Both the position numbers and the translations under genes were made by a program. Shown one piece after another: positions 24,836-33,519 of a stretch of 64,000 nt of DNA (position 1 is the stretch's first letter; the number at the start of each line of letters is the position of its first letter). Below the pieces are notes generated by a model. The model saw only the letters and a list, made by a program, of their open reading frames with translations, searched no databases and was not told the origin of the DNA. Source of the stretch: Bradyrhizobium sp. CCBAU 53421 (GTDB lineage: Bacteria > Pseudomonadota > Alphaproteobacteria > Rhizobiales > Xanthobacteraceae); contig NZ_CP030047.1 of NCBI RefSeq assembly GCF_015291625.1, positions 5,580,001 to 5,644,000 of the forward strand. Direction: 5' to 3'.

Positions 24836-26056
24836 TCACGCCGGCGCGGGCACCGCGGTAGGCCGCGCCAATGCCATCGGCCGGAAGGTCATCATGATCA
24901 GGAACGCGCCAATGCCGACGGCCCAGGAGCCGACGTAAAGCCACGTATAGCTCGCAAAGGTGTCGTAGATCAGGCCGCCGGCCAAAGGTCCGGTCGCCAT
25001 GCCGAGGCTGCCGGCCATTGCGGTGCCGCCGATCACGGTGCCCATCATGCGCAGCGGAAAGTTCTCGCGGATCAGCACCGAATACAGCGGCATGGTACCA
25101 GCATAGATGAAGCCGAAGATCGCCGCGACCGCATAGAACGCAGCGAGCTCACGCACGAAGACATAGCCGAGCGCGCCGAATGCCTGCGCCAGCAGGCCGA
25201 GCACCAGCACGCGCTTGGCGCCGAAGCGGTCGCCGAGCAGGCCGAAGGCGATGCGGCCGCCCATGCCGGCGAGCCCTTCGACGCTATAGATCGTCACCGC
25301 GGCGACCATCGGAATGCCGCAGGTGACCGCGTAACTCACGGTGTGGATGATCGGTCCCGAATGGGTGGCGCAGCAGAAGAAATTGGTCGCGATCAGGATG
25401 ATGAATTGCGGCGAGCGCAGTGCCTGGGCCAGCGACATCGCCGGCTCCCCGCTCGTGCTGGCCGCCGCCTCAGCGTGATCGGCTTGCAGCGCCGGCGGGC
25501 GGCGCACCAGGAACGAGACCGGGATCATGATCGCGCCGACCACGCCTGCGACGATCAACATCGCGGTCCGCCAGTCATGGTGCGAGATCAGCCAGGCCGC
25601 CAGCGGCGACATCGTCATCGGCGCCATGCCCATGCCGGCCGACACCAGCGAGACGGCAAGACTGCGATGGGTGTCGAACCAGCCGGTGACGCACGCCATC
25701 ATCGGGGCGAAGATCGCGGCCGTCGCCGCTCCGACCAGCGCGCCGAACACGAACTGAAATGCCAGCAGCGACGTTGCCTGGCTCGCCAGCGCAAGGCTCG
25801 CCGCTAGCACGACTGATCCGGTCAGCACCACCGGAAGCGGCCCGAAGCGGTCGGACAGCGTGCCCCAGATCATGCTGGTGAAGGCCATCGCGAGGAAGCC
25901 GATCGTCATCGCGCTGGAGATCCCGGTCACCGACCAGCCGGTCTCCCGCGCCATCGGCTGGAGGAACACCGGCAGCGAAAACATCCCGCCGATCGCGACG
26001 CAGCCAAGCAGGCCGCCGGCCGCGACGATCACCCAGCGATAGGTCGAATTGGTCAT
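24836..26056 (-). CDS. MFS transporter (OFA/monocarboxylate-like)
   Basis: 406 residues, twelve helices; the ATG at 26056 follows GGAGTTCCGGA. The open frame continues about 640 codons upstream across two opposite-strand genes, but that is an antisense artefact. Motif A-like WGTLSDRFGPLPVVL and GRIAFGLLGDRFGAKRVLVLG, and a membrane-embedded TNFFCCATHSGPIIH, resemble oxalate/formate or monocarboxylate antiporter relatives. The substrate is unknown. Confidence 0.85.
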   Translation of the reverse strand: MTNSTYRWVIVAAGGLLGCVAIGGMFSLPVFLQPMARETGWSVTGISSAMTIGFLAMAFTSMIWGTLSDRFGPLPVVLTGSVVLAASLALASQATSLLAFQFVFGALVGAATAAIFAPMMACVTGWFDTHRSLAVSLVSAGMGMAPMTMSPLAAWLISHHDWRTAMLIVAGVVGAIMIPVSFLVRRPPALQADHAEAAASTSGEPAMSLAQALRSPQFIILIATNFFCCATHSGPIIHTVSYAVTCGIPMVAAVTIYSVEGLAGMGGRIAFGLLGDRFGAKRVLVLGLLAQAFGALGYVFVRELAAFYAVAAIFGFIYAGTMPLYSVLIRENFPLRMMGTVIGGTAMAGSLGMATGPLAGGLIYDTFASYTWLYVGSWAVGIGAFLIMMTFRPMALARPTAVPAPA

Positions 26057-26260
26057 TCCGGAACTCCCATGCCGTTCGTTCTGGCTGAAAGACGAACGGA
26101 CCGGACTGGAACCGACAGCCGCCGCGCGCGCCAGCTCTTTTTTTCGAAGTCGGAAGGCCTCAGCAGTTGAAGCGCGATCATGGTGTCGGGCGGCCCCGCG
26201 ACGGGAGGGGTTCCTTTTTGCTCGCCGCCGGTGTTTCTTGTATCGTGGCGGAGCATGGGC

Positions 26261-27070
26261 ATGCAGAAATCGCTGGGAGAGAAGATCGGCGATGGGCTTT
26301 TCGCTGATGTCTACGCCTGGGCGCCCGGTCAGGTCGTCAAGCTGTCCAAGCCAGGTATCCCGCAATGGGTCGTCCAGCACGAGGCGCAAATGACCCGCGC
26401 GGTCTTCGCCGCCGGCGGCCCAGCGCCGGAGGTGCTCGGCGAAGTCGCCCTGGACGGGCGCTTCGGCATCGTGCTGCCGCGGTTCGATGGGCCGACCCTG
26501 ATGCAGGCTACGCGCACCGGCGCCGTCACGCGTGAACAAGCTGGCGCAATCCTTGCGGCGCTCTGCCTCGCCGTTCACCAGACGCGGCCACCGCCGGACG
26601 CACTCTCGTTGCGCGAGGCAATGGACGCCCGATTGCGGTTCGGCGGCAGCGTGCTTCCGGAGCGCATCACCACCGGCGTCCTCGCGCTGATCGAGCACCT
26701 CGCAGCCGATGACGTGCTGTGCCATTCCGATCTTCACCCCGGCAACGTGATCATGACGGCGGAGGGTCCGAGACTGATCGACTGGCTCGGCGCGACCCGC
26801 GCGCCCGCCGCCTACGAGATTGCGCAGTGCCATGTCTTGCTCGCCGAGCTTGGCCCGGACTACGCCGACGATCCGGTGCGGGCCACGGTCAATTCGGCTC
26901 TGCAGGCGGAGTATGCGCGGCTGGCCGGCGTGACCCCTGCGGCGCTGACCGCGGCGATGCAGCCCTATTTGCCGATCGTCCGCGTCTTCCTTCTGCTCGG
27001 CGGGGCCTTGCCTGACATGCGGGAGCGACTGATCCAGCGCGTCGAGGCGGCCCTGCGCTCGGAAGACTGA
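26261..27070 (+). CDS. Aminoglycoside phosphotransferase-fold kinase
   Basis: 269 residues. The ATG at 26261 has GGAG 7 bases upstream; the ATG at 26255 would be too close to it. The kinase-like fold shows the catalytic loop HSDLHPGNVIM followed by IDWLGATR in place of the usual IDWE/D-x-x-x. The N-lobe has GEKIGDGLFADVYAW and VVKLSKPG. The substrate could be a small alcohol, a sugar or protein; no resistance role can be claimed. Confidence 0.85.
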   Translation: MQKSLGEKIGDGLFADVYAWAPGQVVKLSKPGIPQWVVQHEAQMTRAVFAAGGPAPEVLGEVALDGRFGIVLPRFDGPTLMQATRTGAVTREQAGAILAALCLAVHQTRPPPDALSLREAMDARLRFGGSVLPERITTGVLALIEHLAADDVLCHSDLHPGNVIMTAEGPRLIDWLGATRAPAAYEIAQCHVLLAELGPDYADDPVRATVNSALQAEYARLAGVTPAALTAAMQPYLPIVRVFLLLGGALPDMRERLIQRVEAALRSED

Positions 27071-27225
27071 GTTGTCTTGGTCGCGCGCGACCTGGAGTGG
27101 CCCGTCGAAGCGCGCCATCGGTATCTCCGTCGGGTCACAAGGCGATATCCCAGACGTCAGGTCGCGCGTCTGCTTCACGCCCAAAAAGCGAACGTCCCGG
27201 TTTGTGAGTAAGCCCCAGCCTTCTG

Positions 27226-28389
27226 TCAGCGACCAGCCAGACTGCATCCGGGCTGCGGCGCGATCGCGCCGAGCGCACGGACCTGCACTAGTTCCGTCCC
27301 TTGCGTCTTGGCGATGAACATGTTCATCGCCGCGTGATGATCCTGGCCGAGCGTCACCGGGCCGGTCGGCGTCGCAATCGTGAGCCCCGCCATGGCATCG
27401 ATGATGGCCTCCTTGTCGAGCTTGCCGGCCTTCTCGGCCGCTACCTTGAGCGCGATCAGGGAGTTGTAATGTGTCATCACATAGTTCGAGACCGCGACAC
27501 CCGGGTTCGCGGCGCCGCGGGCCTTCGCAACGAACGCCTTGACCGTTGGATCCTCGCTCGCCGCGACCGCCGGCACCACCGTGACCATGTTCTGGCCCTT
27601 GCCGCGGAAGATGCCGAGATCGACCTCCGACAATCCGAGGAAAGCGACGGTGATATCCTTCAGCAACCCGGCCTCGTCGGCCTGCCGGATGAAGTCCATG
27701 CCGTCGCCCTTCAGCGCGAACAGCAACACCTTGGCCTTGCTCGCCGCGATCTCCTTGATCAGCGGCGAGAAGTCGGACTCGGTTCCCAGCGTGTACTTCG
27801 TCCTCACCACCGTGCCGCCGAGCTTCGCGATCAAGGGCTGCGCGATACCGAACATCTGATGCGGCCAGACCCGGTCGGCGCCGAGCAGGAAATACGTGTT
27901 GCCGAAGGTCTGCGTCATGTAAGGCAGCAACTGGCCGAGCTCCTGGTTCGGCACTGCGCCGAACGAGAACAGATAGCGGCTGCATTTGCCGCCCTCGTAA
28001 TTGGTGGCGTAGAGCAGCGGCGTCTTCGTGCTCTCGGCGAGCGGCACCAGCGCATTCAGATTGCGTGAGGTGATCGGACCGACCACCGCCAACACACCGT
28101 CCTTCTCGACCAGCGAACGCATGGCCTCGGCGGCCGACTCCGGCCGCGTCTTGTCATCGGCATAGATGATCTCGACCGGCCGGCCGAGAATGCCGCCCGC
28201 GGCGTTGATGTCCCCAGCGGCAAGATCGAGGCCGAGCTTTGCCTGCTGGCCGTAGAGCTCGACGCCGCCGGAAAACGGCAGCACCGCGCCGATCCGGATC
28301 GGTGCGTTGGTTTCCGCTGCGCGTGACGGCTGAAGTGCTGCGCAGCAGAGCAGCGCGAGCGTGATGCAGGTGATCGAGCGTGATGCCAC
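27226..28389 (-). CDS. ABC transporter substrate-binding protein (branched-chain amino acid/amide type)
   Basis: 387 residues; a GTG start at 28389 preceded by GGAGGGAAGACGCAC. The signal peptide is ITCITLALLCCAALQPSRAA. The mature protein is type I periplasmic-binding (IRIGAVLPFSGGVELYGQQ, GILGRPVEIIYADDKTRPE, VGPITSRNLNALVPL). The overall pattern is close to the AmiC/UrtA/FmdD amide- and urea-binding branch. No permease genes are adjacent, so it is an orphan receptor here. Confidence 0.87.
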   Translation of the reverse strand: MASRSITCITLALLCCAALQPSRAAETNAPIRIGAVLPFSGGVELYGQQAKLGLDLAAGDINAAGGILGRPVEIIYADDKTRPESAAEAMRSLVEKDGVLAVVGPITSRNLNALVPLAESTKTPLLYATNYEGGKCSRYLFSFGAVPNQELGQLLPYMTQTFGNTYFLLGADRVWPHQMFGIAQPLIAKLGGTVVRTKYTLGTESDFSPLIKEIAASKAKVLLFALKGDGMDFIRQADEAGLLKDITVAFLGLSEVDLGIFRGKGQNMVTVVPAVAASEDPTVKAFVAKARGAANPGVAVSNYVMTHYNSLIALKVAAEKAGKLDKEAIIDAMAGLTIATPTGPVTLGQDHHAAMNMFIAKTQGTELVQVRALGAIAPQPGCSLAGR

Positions 28390-28607
28390 GTGCGTCTTCC
28401 CTCCGAGCGGGATGCAGCAAGCTTGGTCGATACTATCGGCGCGGCGCTGAAGAATTCGTCAAGCAACTCCCGCTTGCGTCACATTCGTACAGACACCGGC
28501 GGCCGGCGCCTCTTGACATTCAGAGGTTGCAGGCGTATCTCGGCGGCCCTCGCGAGCGCCATGCTCGCGAACCATTGCGAGCAAACCGATGCAACCGAAA
28601 CCGCAGC

Positions 28608-28663
28608 ACGGATACCAACAGATCCGCCGACCATCAGCCAGCCTACGGCCGATCGTCTATGCA
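28608..28663 (+). promoter_or_regulatory. Conserved upstream boxes of rtcB (copy 2)
   Basis: It aligns base for base, without gaps, to 12746-12801. ACGGAT, TCCGCNGACNATC and GCCTNCGGCCGATCG are kept, with the same 56-base distance from ACGGAT to the TGCCCGG that opens the hairpin RNA. A shared promoter or operator for rtcB and the Ro60/Y RNA locus is inferred. Confidence 0.65.
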
Positions 28664-28757
28664 TGCCCGGTTCATGGGAGCGGTCTCGCTTAAGCGCGAT
28701 CGACAATCCGTACATCACGGACCCTCCCGAGCCAGCCGCTTCGGAGGGTTTTTTGTT
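28664..28757 (+). ncRNA. Structured leader RNA with terminator, copy 2 (5' of rtcB)
   Basis: Hairpin 1 is GGUCUCGC/GCGCGAUC with one mismatch (28682-28701). Hairpin 2 is UCCGU/ACGGA (28707-28721). Hairpin 3 is CCCUCC/GGAGGG with GAG/CUU inside (28722-28748), then six T (28749-28754). The end lies 95 nt before the rtcB ATG, well placed for transcription attenuation of rtcB. Differences from copy 1 mostly preserve pairing. The ligand, protein or RNA that would switch it is unknown. Confidence 0.78.
28722..28754 (+). terminator. Rho-independent terminator inside the rtcB leader
   Basis: CCCUCC/GGAGGG stem with the extended inner stem GAG/CUU and a run of six T. As it lies between the presumed promoter and rtcB, it should limit read-through unless an antiterminator forms; no competing helix is obvious to me. 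Confidence 0.72.
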
Positions 28758-28851
28758 GCCCACGCGCGGTCTGGTCGAACTCCGGCAGCGACAATGTCGA
28801 ATGCCGCGCGAAATGCGCGCGGCCGATCCAGCTTGAGCAGGAGCCAACACA

Positions 28852-30192
28852 ATGCGACGACCTGATCCCTACCAGGAGCGCGCCCGCGAACTCTGCCTCG
28901 CCGCGGGCATCGATCCGGATTCCCGCGTCGGCGAAGGCCGCGGCCAGCCGGCCTGGTGCCTGTATCGCGATGCCGCCCGCAAGGAGAAGCTTGCGCGCGA
29001 GGCCGATGCGGCCTCGTCGGAGATTGCGATGCTGCGCCCGCAGGAGGAGCGCTTCAAGAACGCGCCGCTGAAGGTGTTCGGCGAGCACGACGCCGCAACC
29101 ATCAAGCAGATGCGCAACTGCATGGCGGTCGGCAACGTCGTGTCCGGCGTGATCTGCGCGGATGGCCATCTCGGCTACGCGCAGCCCGTCGGCGGCGTGA
29201 TCGCCTACGAGAAGCAGATCAGCATCTCCGGGGTCGGCTTCGACATCGGTTGCGGCAACATGGCCGCGCGGCTCGACGTGCGCTTCGACGACATCCGCGA
29301 AACCGTCCCGACCATCATTCGCGACGTTGCCAAGGTGATCTCGTTTGGCATCGGCCGGAAGAACGTCGAGAGGGTCGATCACGCGCTGTTCGACGACGGC
29401 GATGCGTGGCGCGAGAGCGACATGGAGGCATACCGGCAGAAGGCCGTCAGCCAGCTCGGCACGGTCGGCTCCGGCAACCACTATGTCGACCTGATGCGCG
29501 ACGAAGCCGGCTTCGTCTGGATCGGCGTTCACTTCGGAAGCCGCGGGCTCGGGCACACCAGCGCGACCCGCTATCTCAAGGCCGCCGGCGGCAAGGACGG
29601 GATGAACGTCCCGCCCGCCATCGTCGACGAGGATTCCGAACTCGGGCGCCGCTACATCGCCGCGATGCAGCTCGCCGGGCGCTATTCCTATGCGGGCCGC
29701 GAGTGGGTCGTGGACCGTGTCCGCCGCATCATCGGCGGCAAGGTCACCGATTCCGTGCACAACCACCACAACTACGCCTGGCGGGAAACGCACGACGGCA
29801 AGGATTTGTGGGTGGTGCGCAAGGGCGCGACGCCGGCTTTCCCCGGACAGCGGGGCTTCGTCGGCGGGTCGATGGGCGACGATGCCGTCATTCTCGAGGG
29901 CGTCGACAGTCCGGAGGCCAAGGCCTCGCTCTACTCGACGGTGCACGGAGCCGGCCGGCTGTTCGGCCGCAACGAAGCGAAGCGGCGCTTCACCCGCGAG
30001 GAGATGGATCGCTGGCTCAACGAGCGCGGCGTCACGCTTGTTGGCGCCGATCTCGACGAGAGCCCGATGGCCTATCGGCGACTGCCGGACGTGCTCGCCC
30101 GGCATGCCGGAACGGTGAAGGTGCTGCACACGCTGCGACCGTTTGCCGTGGCCATGGCCGGCGAAGGCGAGTTCGATCCGTTCAAGGACTAA
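28852..30192 (+). CDS. rtcB: RtcB family RNA ligase
   Basis: 446 residues; AGGAG lies 10 bases before the ATG. RtcB joins 2',3'-cyclic phosphate or 3'-phosphate RNA ends to 5'-OH ends using GTP and manganese. Expected residues are present: ICADGHLGYAQPVGGV (D104), GFDIGCGN (Mn-binding C134), GSGNHYVDL, HFGSRGLGH, HNHHNYAW, GSMGDDAVILEG and the guanylylation histidine H365 in STVHGAGR, then DESPMAYR. No rtcA cyclase or rtcR regulator is adjacent. It is preceded by the leader shared with Ro60 and followed by tRNA-Cys, a context of tRNA and structured-RNA repair. Confidence 0.95.
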   Translation: MRRPDPYQERARELCLAAGIDPDSRVGEGRGQPAWCLYRDAARKEKLAREADAASSEIAMLRPQEERFKNAPLKVFGEHDAATIKQMRNCMAVGNVVSGVICADGHLGYAQPVGGVIAYEKQISISGVGFDIGCGNMAARLDVRFDDIRETVPTIIRDVAKVISFGIGRKNVERVDHALFDDGDAWRESDMEAYRQKAVSQLGTVGSGNHYVDLMRDEAGFVWIGVHFGSRGLGHTSATRYLKAAGGKDGMNVPPAIVDEDSELGRRYIAAMQLAGRYSYAGREWVVDRVRRIIGGKVTDSVHNHHNYAWRETHDGKDLWVVRKGATPAFPGQRGFVGGSMGDDAVILEGVDSPEAKASLYSTVHGAGRLFGRNEAKRRFTREEMDRWLNERGVTLVGADLDESPMAYRRLPDVLARHAGTVKVLHTLRPFAVAMAGEGEFDPFKD

Positions 30193-30193
30193 G

Positions 30194-30213
30194 GCGAGGC
30201 GTACGCGCCTCGC
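30194..30213 (+). other. Perfect hairpin between rtcB and tRNA-Cys
   Basis: GCGAGGCG-TACG-CGCCTCGC starts 2 bases after the rtcB stop and ends 3 bases before the tRNA. There is no U-tract. It may mark a 3' end of the rtcB message or help tRNA 5' processing in a common transcript. Confidence 0.5.
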
Positions 30214-30216
30214 TCG

Positions 30217-30291
30217 GGTGCGGTGGCGAAATGGGAACGCTGCGGTCTGCAAAACCGCCATGAGCCGGTTCGATTCCGGCCCGCACCTCCA
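30217..30291 (+). tRNA. tRNA-Cys (anticodon GCA)
   Basis: 75 nt with encoded CCA. The acceptor is GGTGCGG/CCGCACC; the D-arm is short, GCG/CGC with loop AAATGGGAA; the anticodon arm is GCGGT-CTGCAAA-ACCGC with GCA at 30249-30251; the variable loop is CATGA; the T-arm is GCCGG-TTCGATT-CCGGC. The discriminator base is U73, the key cysteine identity element, and the anticodon agrees, so I call it a functional tRNA-Cys. The 24-nt distance to the RNA-ligase gene on the same strand is notable. Confidence 0.93.
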
Positions 30292-30436
30292 GCAATATTG
30301 CCTGCACGCGCCCCGAACGCTAATCTGATCGCGCCCGTCGAGCGATCTCCCGGCAATCCCCCAGACATAGAAGTGCCATCAACCGCGACCGCGGCGCGCC
30401 ACCCTGCGTTCTCCGTTGCAAGGAAAGGACCTCCTC

Positions 30437-30988
30437 TTGAACTGCCGCTTCGTCCTGATCTCCGGCTGCTCCGGCGGCGGAAAATCGACCTTGCTGGCCG
30501 AATTGCGCGCGCGTGGCTATCCGGTCGTCGAAGAGCCCGGCCGCCGCATCATCGCCGACGAGCTCGCATCCGGCGGCACGGCGCTGCCTTGGGTCGATAC
30601 GGCGGCCTTCCTGCGGCGCGCCATTGACGTCGCACTGAACGATATGGCGATCGCCAAGTTCCATTCCGGATGGGTGTTCTTCGATCGCGGCCTCGTCGAT
30701 GCCGCGTCGGCGCTGCAAGCCTTGACGGGCGAGCCGGCGCTGCGCCGGATCTGCTCCGACCATCGCTACCACGCGCGCGTGTTCATGACGGCGCCATGGC
30801 CCGAGATCTACGTCACCGATGCCGAGCGGCGGCACGGCTTCGAGGCAGCGACGGCGGAGTATCAGCGGCTGATGCAGGCGCTTCCGACGCTTGGTTACGA
30901 TGTCATCAACCTGCCGAAGATATCGCCGTCGGCGCGCGCCGATTTCGTGCTGGCGATGCTCGGCGGCGTCGAACTGCAAGCGATATGA
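30437..30988 (+). CDS. AAA family ATPase (AAA_28-like P-loop protein)
   Basis: 183 residues. The TTG at 30437 is preceded by AAGGAAAGGACCTCC and places Walker A GCSGGGKST at residues 10-18; a 7-codon upstream TTG lacks this spacing. WVFFDRGLVDAAS is a Walker B-like strand with a DRG motif as in nucleoside and small-molecule kinases, and ATAEYQRLMQALPTLGYDVINLP is the conserved C-terminal part. The reaction is unknown; a small-molecule kinase-like role is possible. It lies 145 nt after tRNA-Cys. Confidence 0.8.
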   Translation: MNCRFVLISGCSGGGKSTLLAELRARGYPVVEEPGRRIIADELASGGTALPWVDTAAFLRRAIDVALNDMAIAKFHSGWVFFDRGLVDAASALQALTGEPALRRICSDHRYHARVFMTAPWPEIYVTDAERRHGFEAATAEYQRLMQALPTLGYDVINLPKISPSARADFVLAMLGGVELQAI

Positions 30989-30996
30989 CTACGCTC

Positions 30997-33519
30997 CTAG
31001 AACGACGTCCCGCCGCCGAACCTGAACTCCTGCACGATGTCGTACTTGCCCTTGGTGATCGGCACCGCGTAGTCGAAGCGCAGCGGGCCGAACGGCGATG
31101 CCCAGATCAGGCCGACGCCGACCGAGGTTCGCACCACATTCTCATCGTCGTATTGGAGGCCGCATTTGCAGGCAGCCGTATTCACCTCGCCGGTCGCGGC
31201 CCATGACGTCGGGCCTTGATAACCCCAGAGCGAGCCGGCATCCGCATAGACGGCCCCCTTCAGCCCAACCTCGGAGGGCAGGAACCAGAACGGCATCTGC
31301 AGCTCCATCGACGCACCCCAATATTTGGTGCCGCCGAGCGCATCGCCGACCGCCCCGAAGCTCGCATAGGTGATGTCGCGCGGCCCGATGCCGTTGGTGG
31401 CAAAGCCGCGCACCAGGTTCGGCCCCATCTGGAAATGATCCAGCATGCGCAGATCGTTGTCGCCGATCTTGGTGAGCAGGCCGCCCTGCAGGCGGATCAG
31501 CCCGATCAGATCGGACACCAGCGGCGTGTAATATTTCGCGTCGACCGCGCTCTTCAGATACGTCACGTCGCCGCCGACGCCGGCAAAATCCTGCTTGAAG
31601 TCGATCAGCAAGCCGTCGGTCGGGTTCTTGTTGTTGTCGAGCGTGTTGTAGGTCAGCGTATAGCCGAGCGCCGAGGTCCAGGTTGCGCCCGCAGCCAGCT
31701 CCTTGCGCACGGGCAGAGTGGATTCGCCGTCGCCGTAGCAACCATATCCATAAAGCCCTGATGAGACCGAGTTGGTCGGGTCGACGCCGCCGAGCACACT
31801 CTGGATGTAGGCGGGTGTCGGATTGAACGCGAGCGACGGGTTGGACGGATTGTTGTTGCAGTTGTTATAGGCGCTATCGAGCGAGATTTCCTGCTGATAG
31901 AGCGAGTATCTCAGCTGCAGGGTCAGGTCCTCGCGCAAGGCGAGACCCAGCCGCGGCGCGAAGCCGATCGTCTTCACGCCATAGGTCGTGTAGGAGGTCG
32001 GCAGTTGCTCCTTGTAATACGCATCGAGCCCGAGCGCGACGCGGTAGTCGAGCAGGTACGGCTCGACGAAGGAGAGCGACAGGCCGCGCGAATACTGGCC
32101 GTAGCTGACCGTCGCCTTGGCGAACAGGCCACGGCCGAGCAGGTTGCGTTCGGAGACGCTGACCTCGGCAAGCGCGCCGTCGGTCGTGGAGTAACCGCCC
32201 GACACGGAGAAATCGCCGGTCGACTTTTCCTCCAGATCGACGATCAGGACCACGCGATCGCTCGATGACCCGGGCTCGGTGGTGATCTTGACCCTCTTGA
32301 AGTAGTCCAGATTCTTCAGCCGCCGCTCGGCCCGATCGACCAGCGCTCGGTTATACGCATCGCCCTCGGACAGATCGAACTCACGCCGGATCACGTAGTC
32401 GCGGGTGCGGCCGTTGCCGCGAATGTCGATCCGCTCGATATAGGTGCGCGGCCCCTCCTCCACGCGGAACACGATCCCGACGGTGTGGGCCTCGAAATTG
32501 CGGTCGCCGTCCGGGCGGACCACGGCGAAGGCGTAACCGCGGCGCGACGCTTCGATCTGCATGTCCTCGACCGACTTCTCGATCGCCTCGACATTGTAGA
32601 GCGAGCCTTCGCTGACCCGCGAAAGCGAGCGCAGGATATTCGGGTCGAAGCCCGCGACGGTCGAGCGGAAGCTGACCGTCGCAACGCGGTACTGCTGTCC
32701 CTCGTCGATCTTGAACGTGACCTGAAAGCCCTTGTTCTCGCGGTCATACTCGGCGAGCGCGGCCACCACCTGCACGTCCGCATAGCCATGCTTCAGGTAG
32801 AAGCGGCGGATCAGGTCGCGGTCGGCCTCGACGCGATCGGGGTCGTAGATGTTGGCGCTGCCGAGAAAGCTCAGGAAGTTCGTCTCGTGGGTCTTGATCA
32901 CGTCCTTCAGGCGCGCCGCCGTGAAGGCGTTGTTGCCCATGAACTCGATGGTCTTGATGCCGGTCTTGGTGCCCTCGTCGATGGTGAAGACGAGGTCGAC
33001 GCGGTTGTTCGAGCGTTCGATGATCTCCGGCGTGACGCGCACGTCGTAGCGGCCGGAGTGGCGGTAGATCTCGGCGATCCGCAGCGCATCCGACTGCACC
33101 ACCGGCCGTGACAGCGTGCCGCGCGGCTTGGACTGCACCTCGGCGGAGAGCTGCTCGTCCTTGACCTTCTTGTTGCCCTCGAACGCGACGCGGTCGATCA
33201 CCGGATTCTCGACGACCGCGACGACGATCCGCCCGCCCGCGTGATTGATCTTGACGTCCTGGAACAACCCGGTCGCGACCAGCTCCTTGAGGGCGTCATC
33301 GATCGCGGCCTGATCGAGATGGCCGCCCGGCCCCGGCCTGAAATACGAGCGGATGGTCTCCGCCTCGACCCGCCGGTTGCCTTCGATCGCGATAGCATCG
33401 ACCGATTGGGCCGCCGCCGGCGGCAACAACAGCCAAGCCACCAGCCCGGTCACCGACGTCGCCGAGATCAAAAGTCCCGTCAGCACAAGCGCCGCGACAA
33501 AGCTCCGCCACATCTTCAT
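30997..33519 (-). CDS. bamA: BamA/Omp85-type outer membrane assembly factor
   Basis: 840 residues from ATG 33519, with GAGGTGTGGA upstream; the 67-codon open extension before it is not signal-like. After a signal/anchor (FVAALVLTGLLISATSVTGLVAWLLLPPAAAQ) come five POTRA domains (first SVDAIAIEGNRRVEAETIRSY, last TYIERIDIRGNGRTRDYVI). The C-terminal 16-strand barrel includes the lid motif LVRGF, the segment DAGSLWG, and a terminal Phe. A cysteine/asparagine-rich extracellular insertion (NNCNNNPSNPS..) sits in the barrel. The usual lpx/fab cluster around bamA is absent, so this may be a paralog of the housekeeping copy. Confidence 0.88.
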   Translation of the reverse strand: MKMWRSFVAALVLTGLLISATSVTGLVAWLLLPPAAAQSVDAIAIEGNRRVEAETIRSYFRPGPGGHLDQAAIDDALKELVATGLFQDVKINHAGGRIVVAVVENPVIDRVAFEGNKKVKDEQLSAEVQSKPRGTLSRPVVQSDALRIAEIYRHSGRYDVRVTPEIIERSNNRVDLVFTIDEGTKTGIKTIEFMGNNAFTAARLKDVIKTHETNFLSFLGSANIYDPDRVEADRDLIRRFYLKHGYADVQVVAALAEYDRENKGFQVTFKIDEGQQYRVATVSFRSTVAGFDPNILRSLSRVSEGSLYNVEAIEKSVEDMQIEASRRGYAFAVVRPDGDRNFEAHTVGIVFRVEEGPRTYIERIDIRGNGRTRDYVIRREFDLSEGDAYNRALVDRAERRLKNLDYFKRVKITTEPGSSSDRVVLIVDLEEKSTGDFSVSGGYSTTDGALAEVSVSERNLLGRGLFAKATVSYGQYSRGLSLSFVEPYLLDYRVALGLDAYYKEQLPTSYTTYGVKTIGFAPRLGLALREDLTLQLRYSLYQQEISLDSAYNNCNNNPSNPSLAFNPTPAYIQSVLGGVDPTNSVSSGLYGYGCYGDGESTLPVRKELAAGATWTSALGYTLTYNTLDNNKNPTDGLLIDFKQDFAGVGGDVTYLKSAVDAKYYTPLVSDLIGLIRLQGGLLTKIGDNDLRMLDHFQMGPNLVRGFATNGIGPRDITYASFGAVGDALGGTKYWGASMELQMPFWFLPSEVGLKGAVYADAGSLWGYQGPTSWAATGEVNTAACKCGLQYDDENVVRTSVGVGLIWASPFGPLRFDYAVPITKGKYDIVQEFRFGGGTSF

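Noticed and set aside
24836..27985. A 1049-codon open frame on the minus strand
   Set aside because: Only its last 406 codons (MFS) look like protein; the rest is antisense to the kinase gene and overlaps the binding-protein gene, a common GC-rich artefact.
28390..28660. Sigma-54 promoter for rtcB
   Set aside because: I looked for GG-N10-GC elements upstream of rtcB and of the Y RNA array and found no convincing -24/-12 match, and no RtcR gene is present.
28390..28836. 148-codon ORF across the rtcB leader
   Set aside because: It crosses the terminator hairpin and has no ribosome site or protein features.
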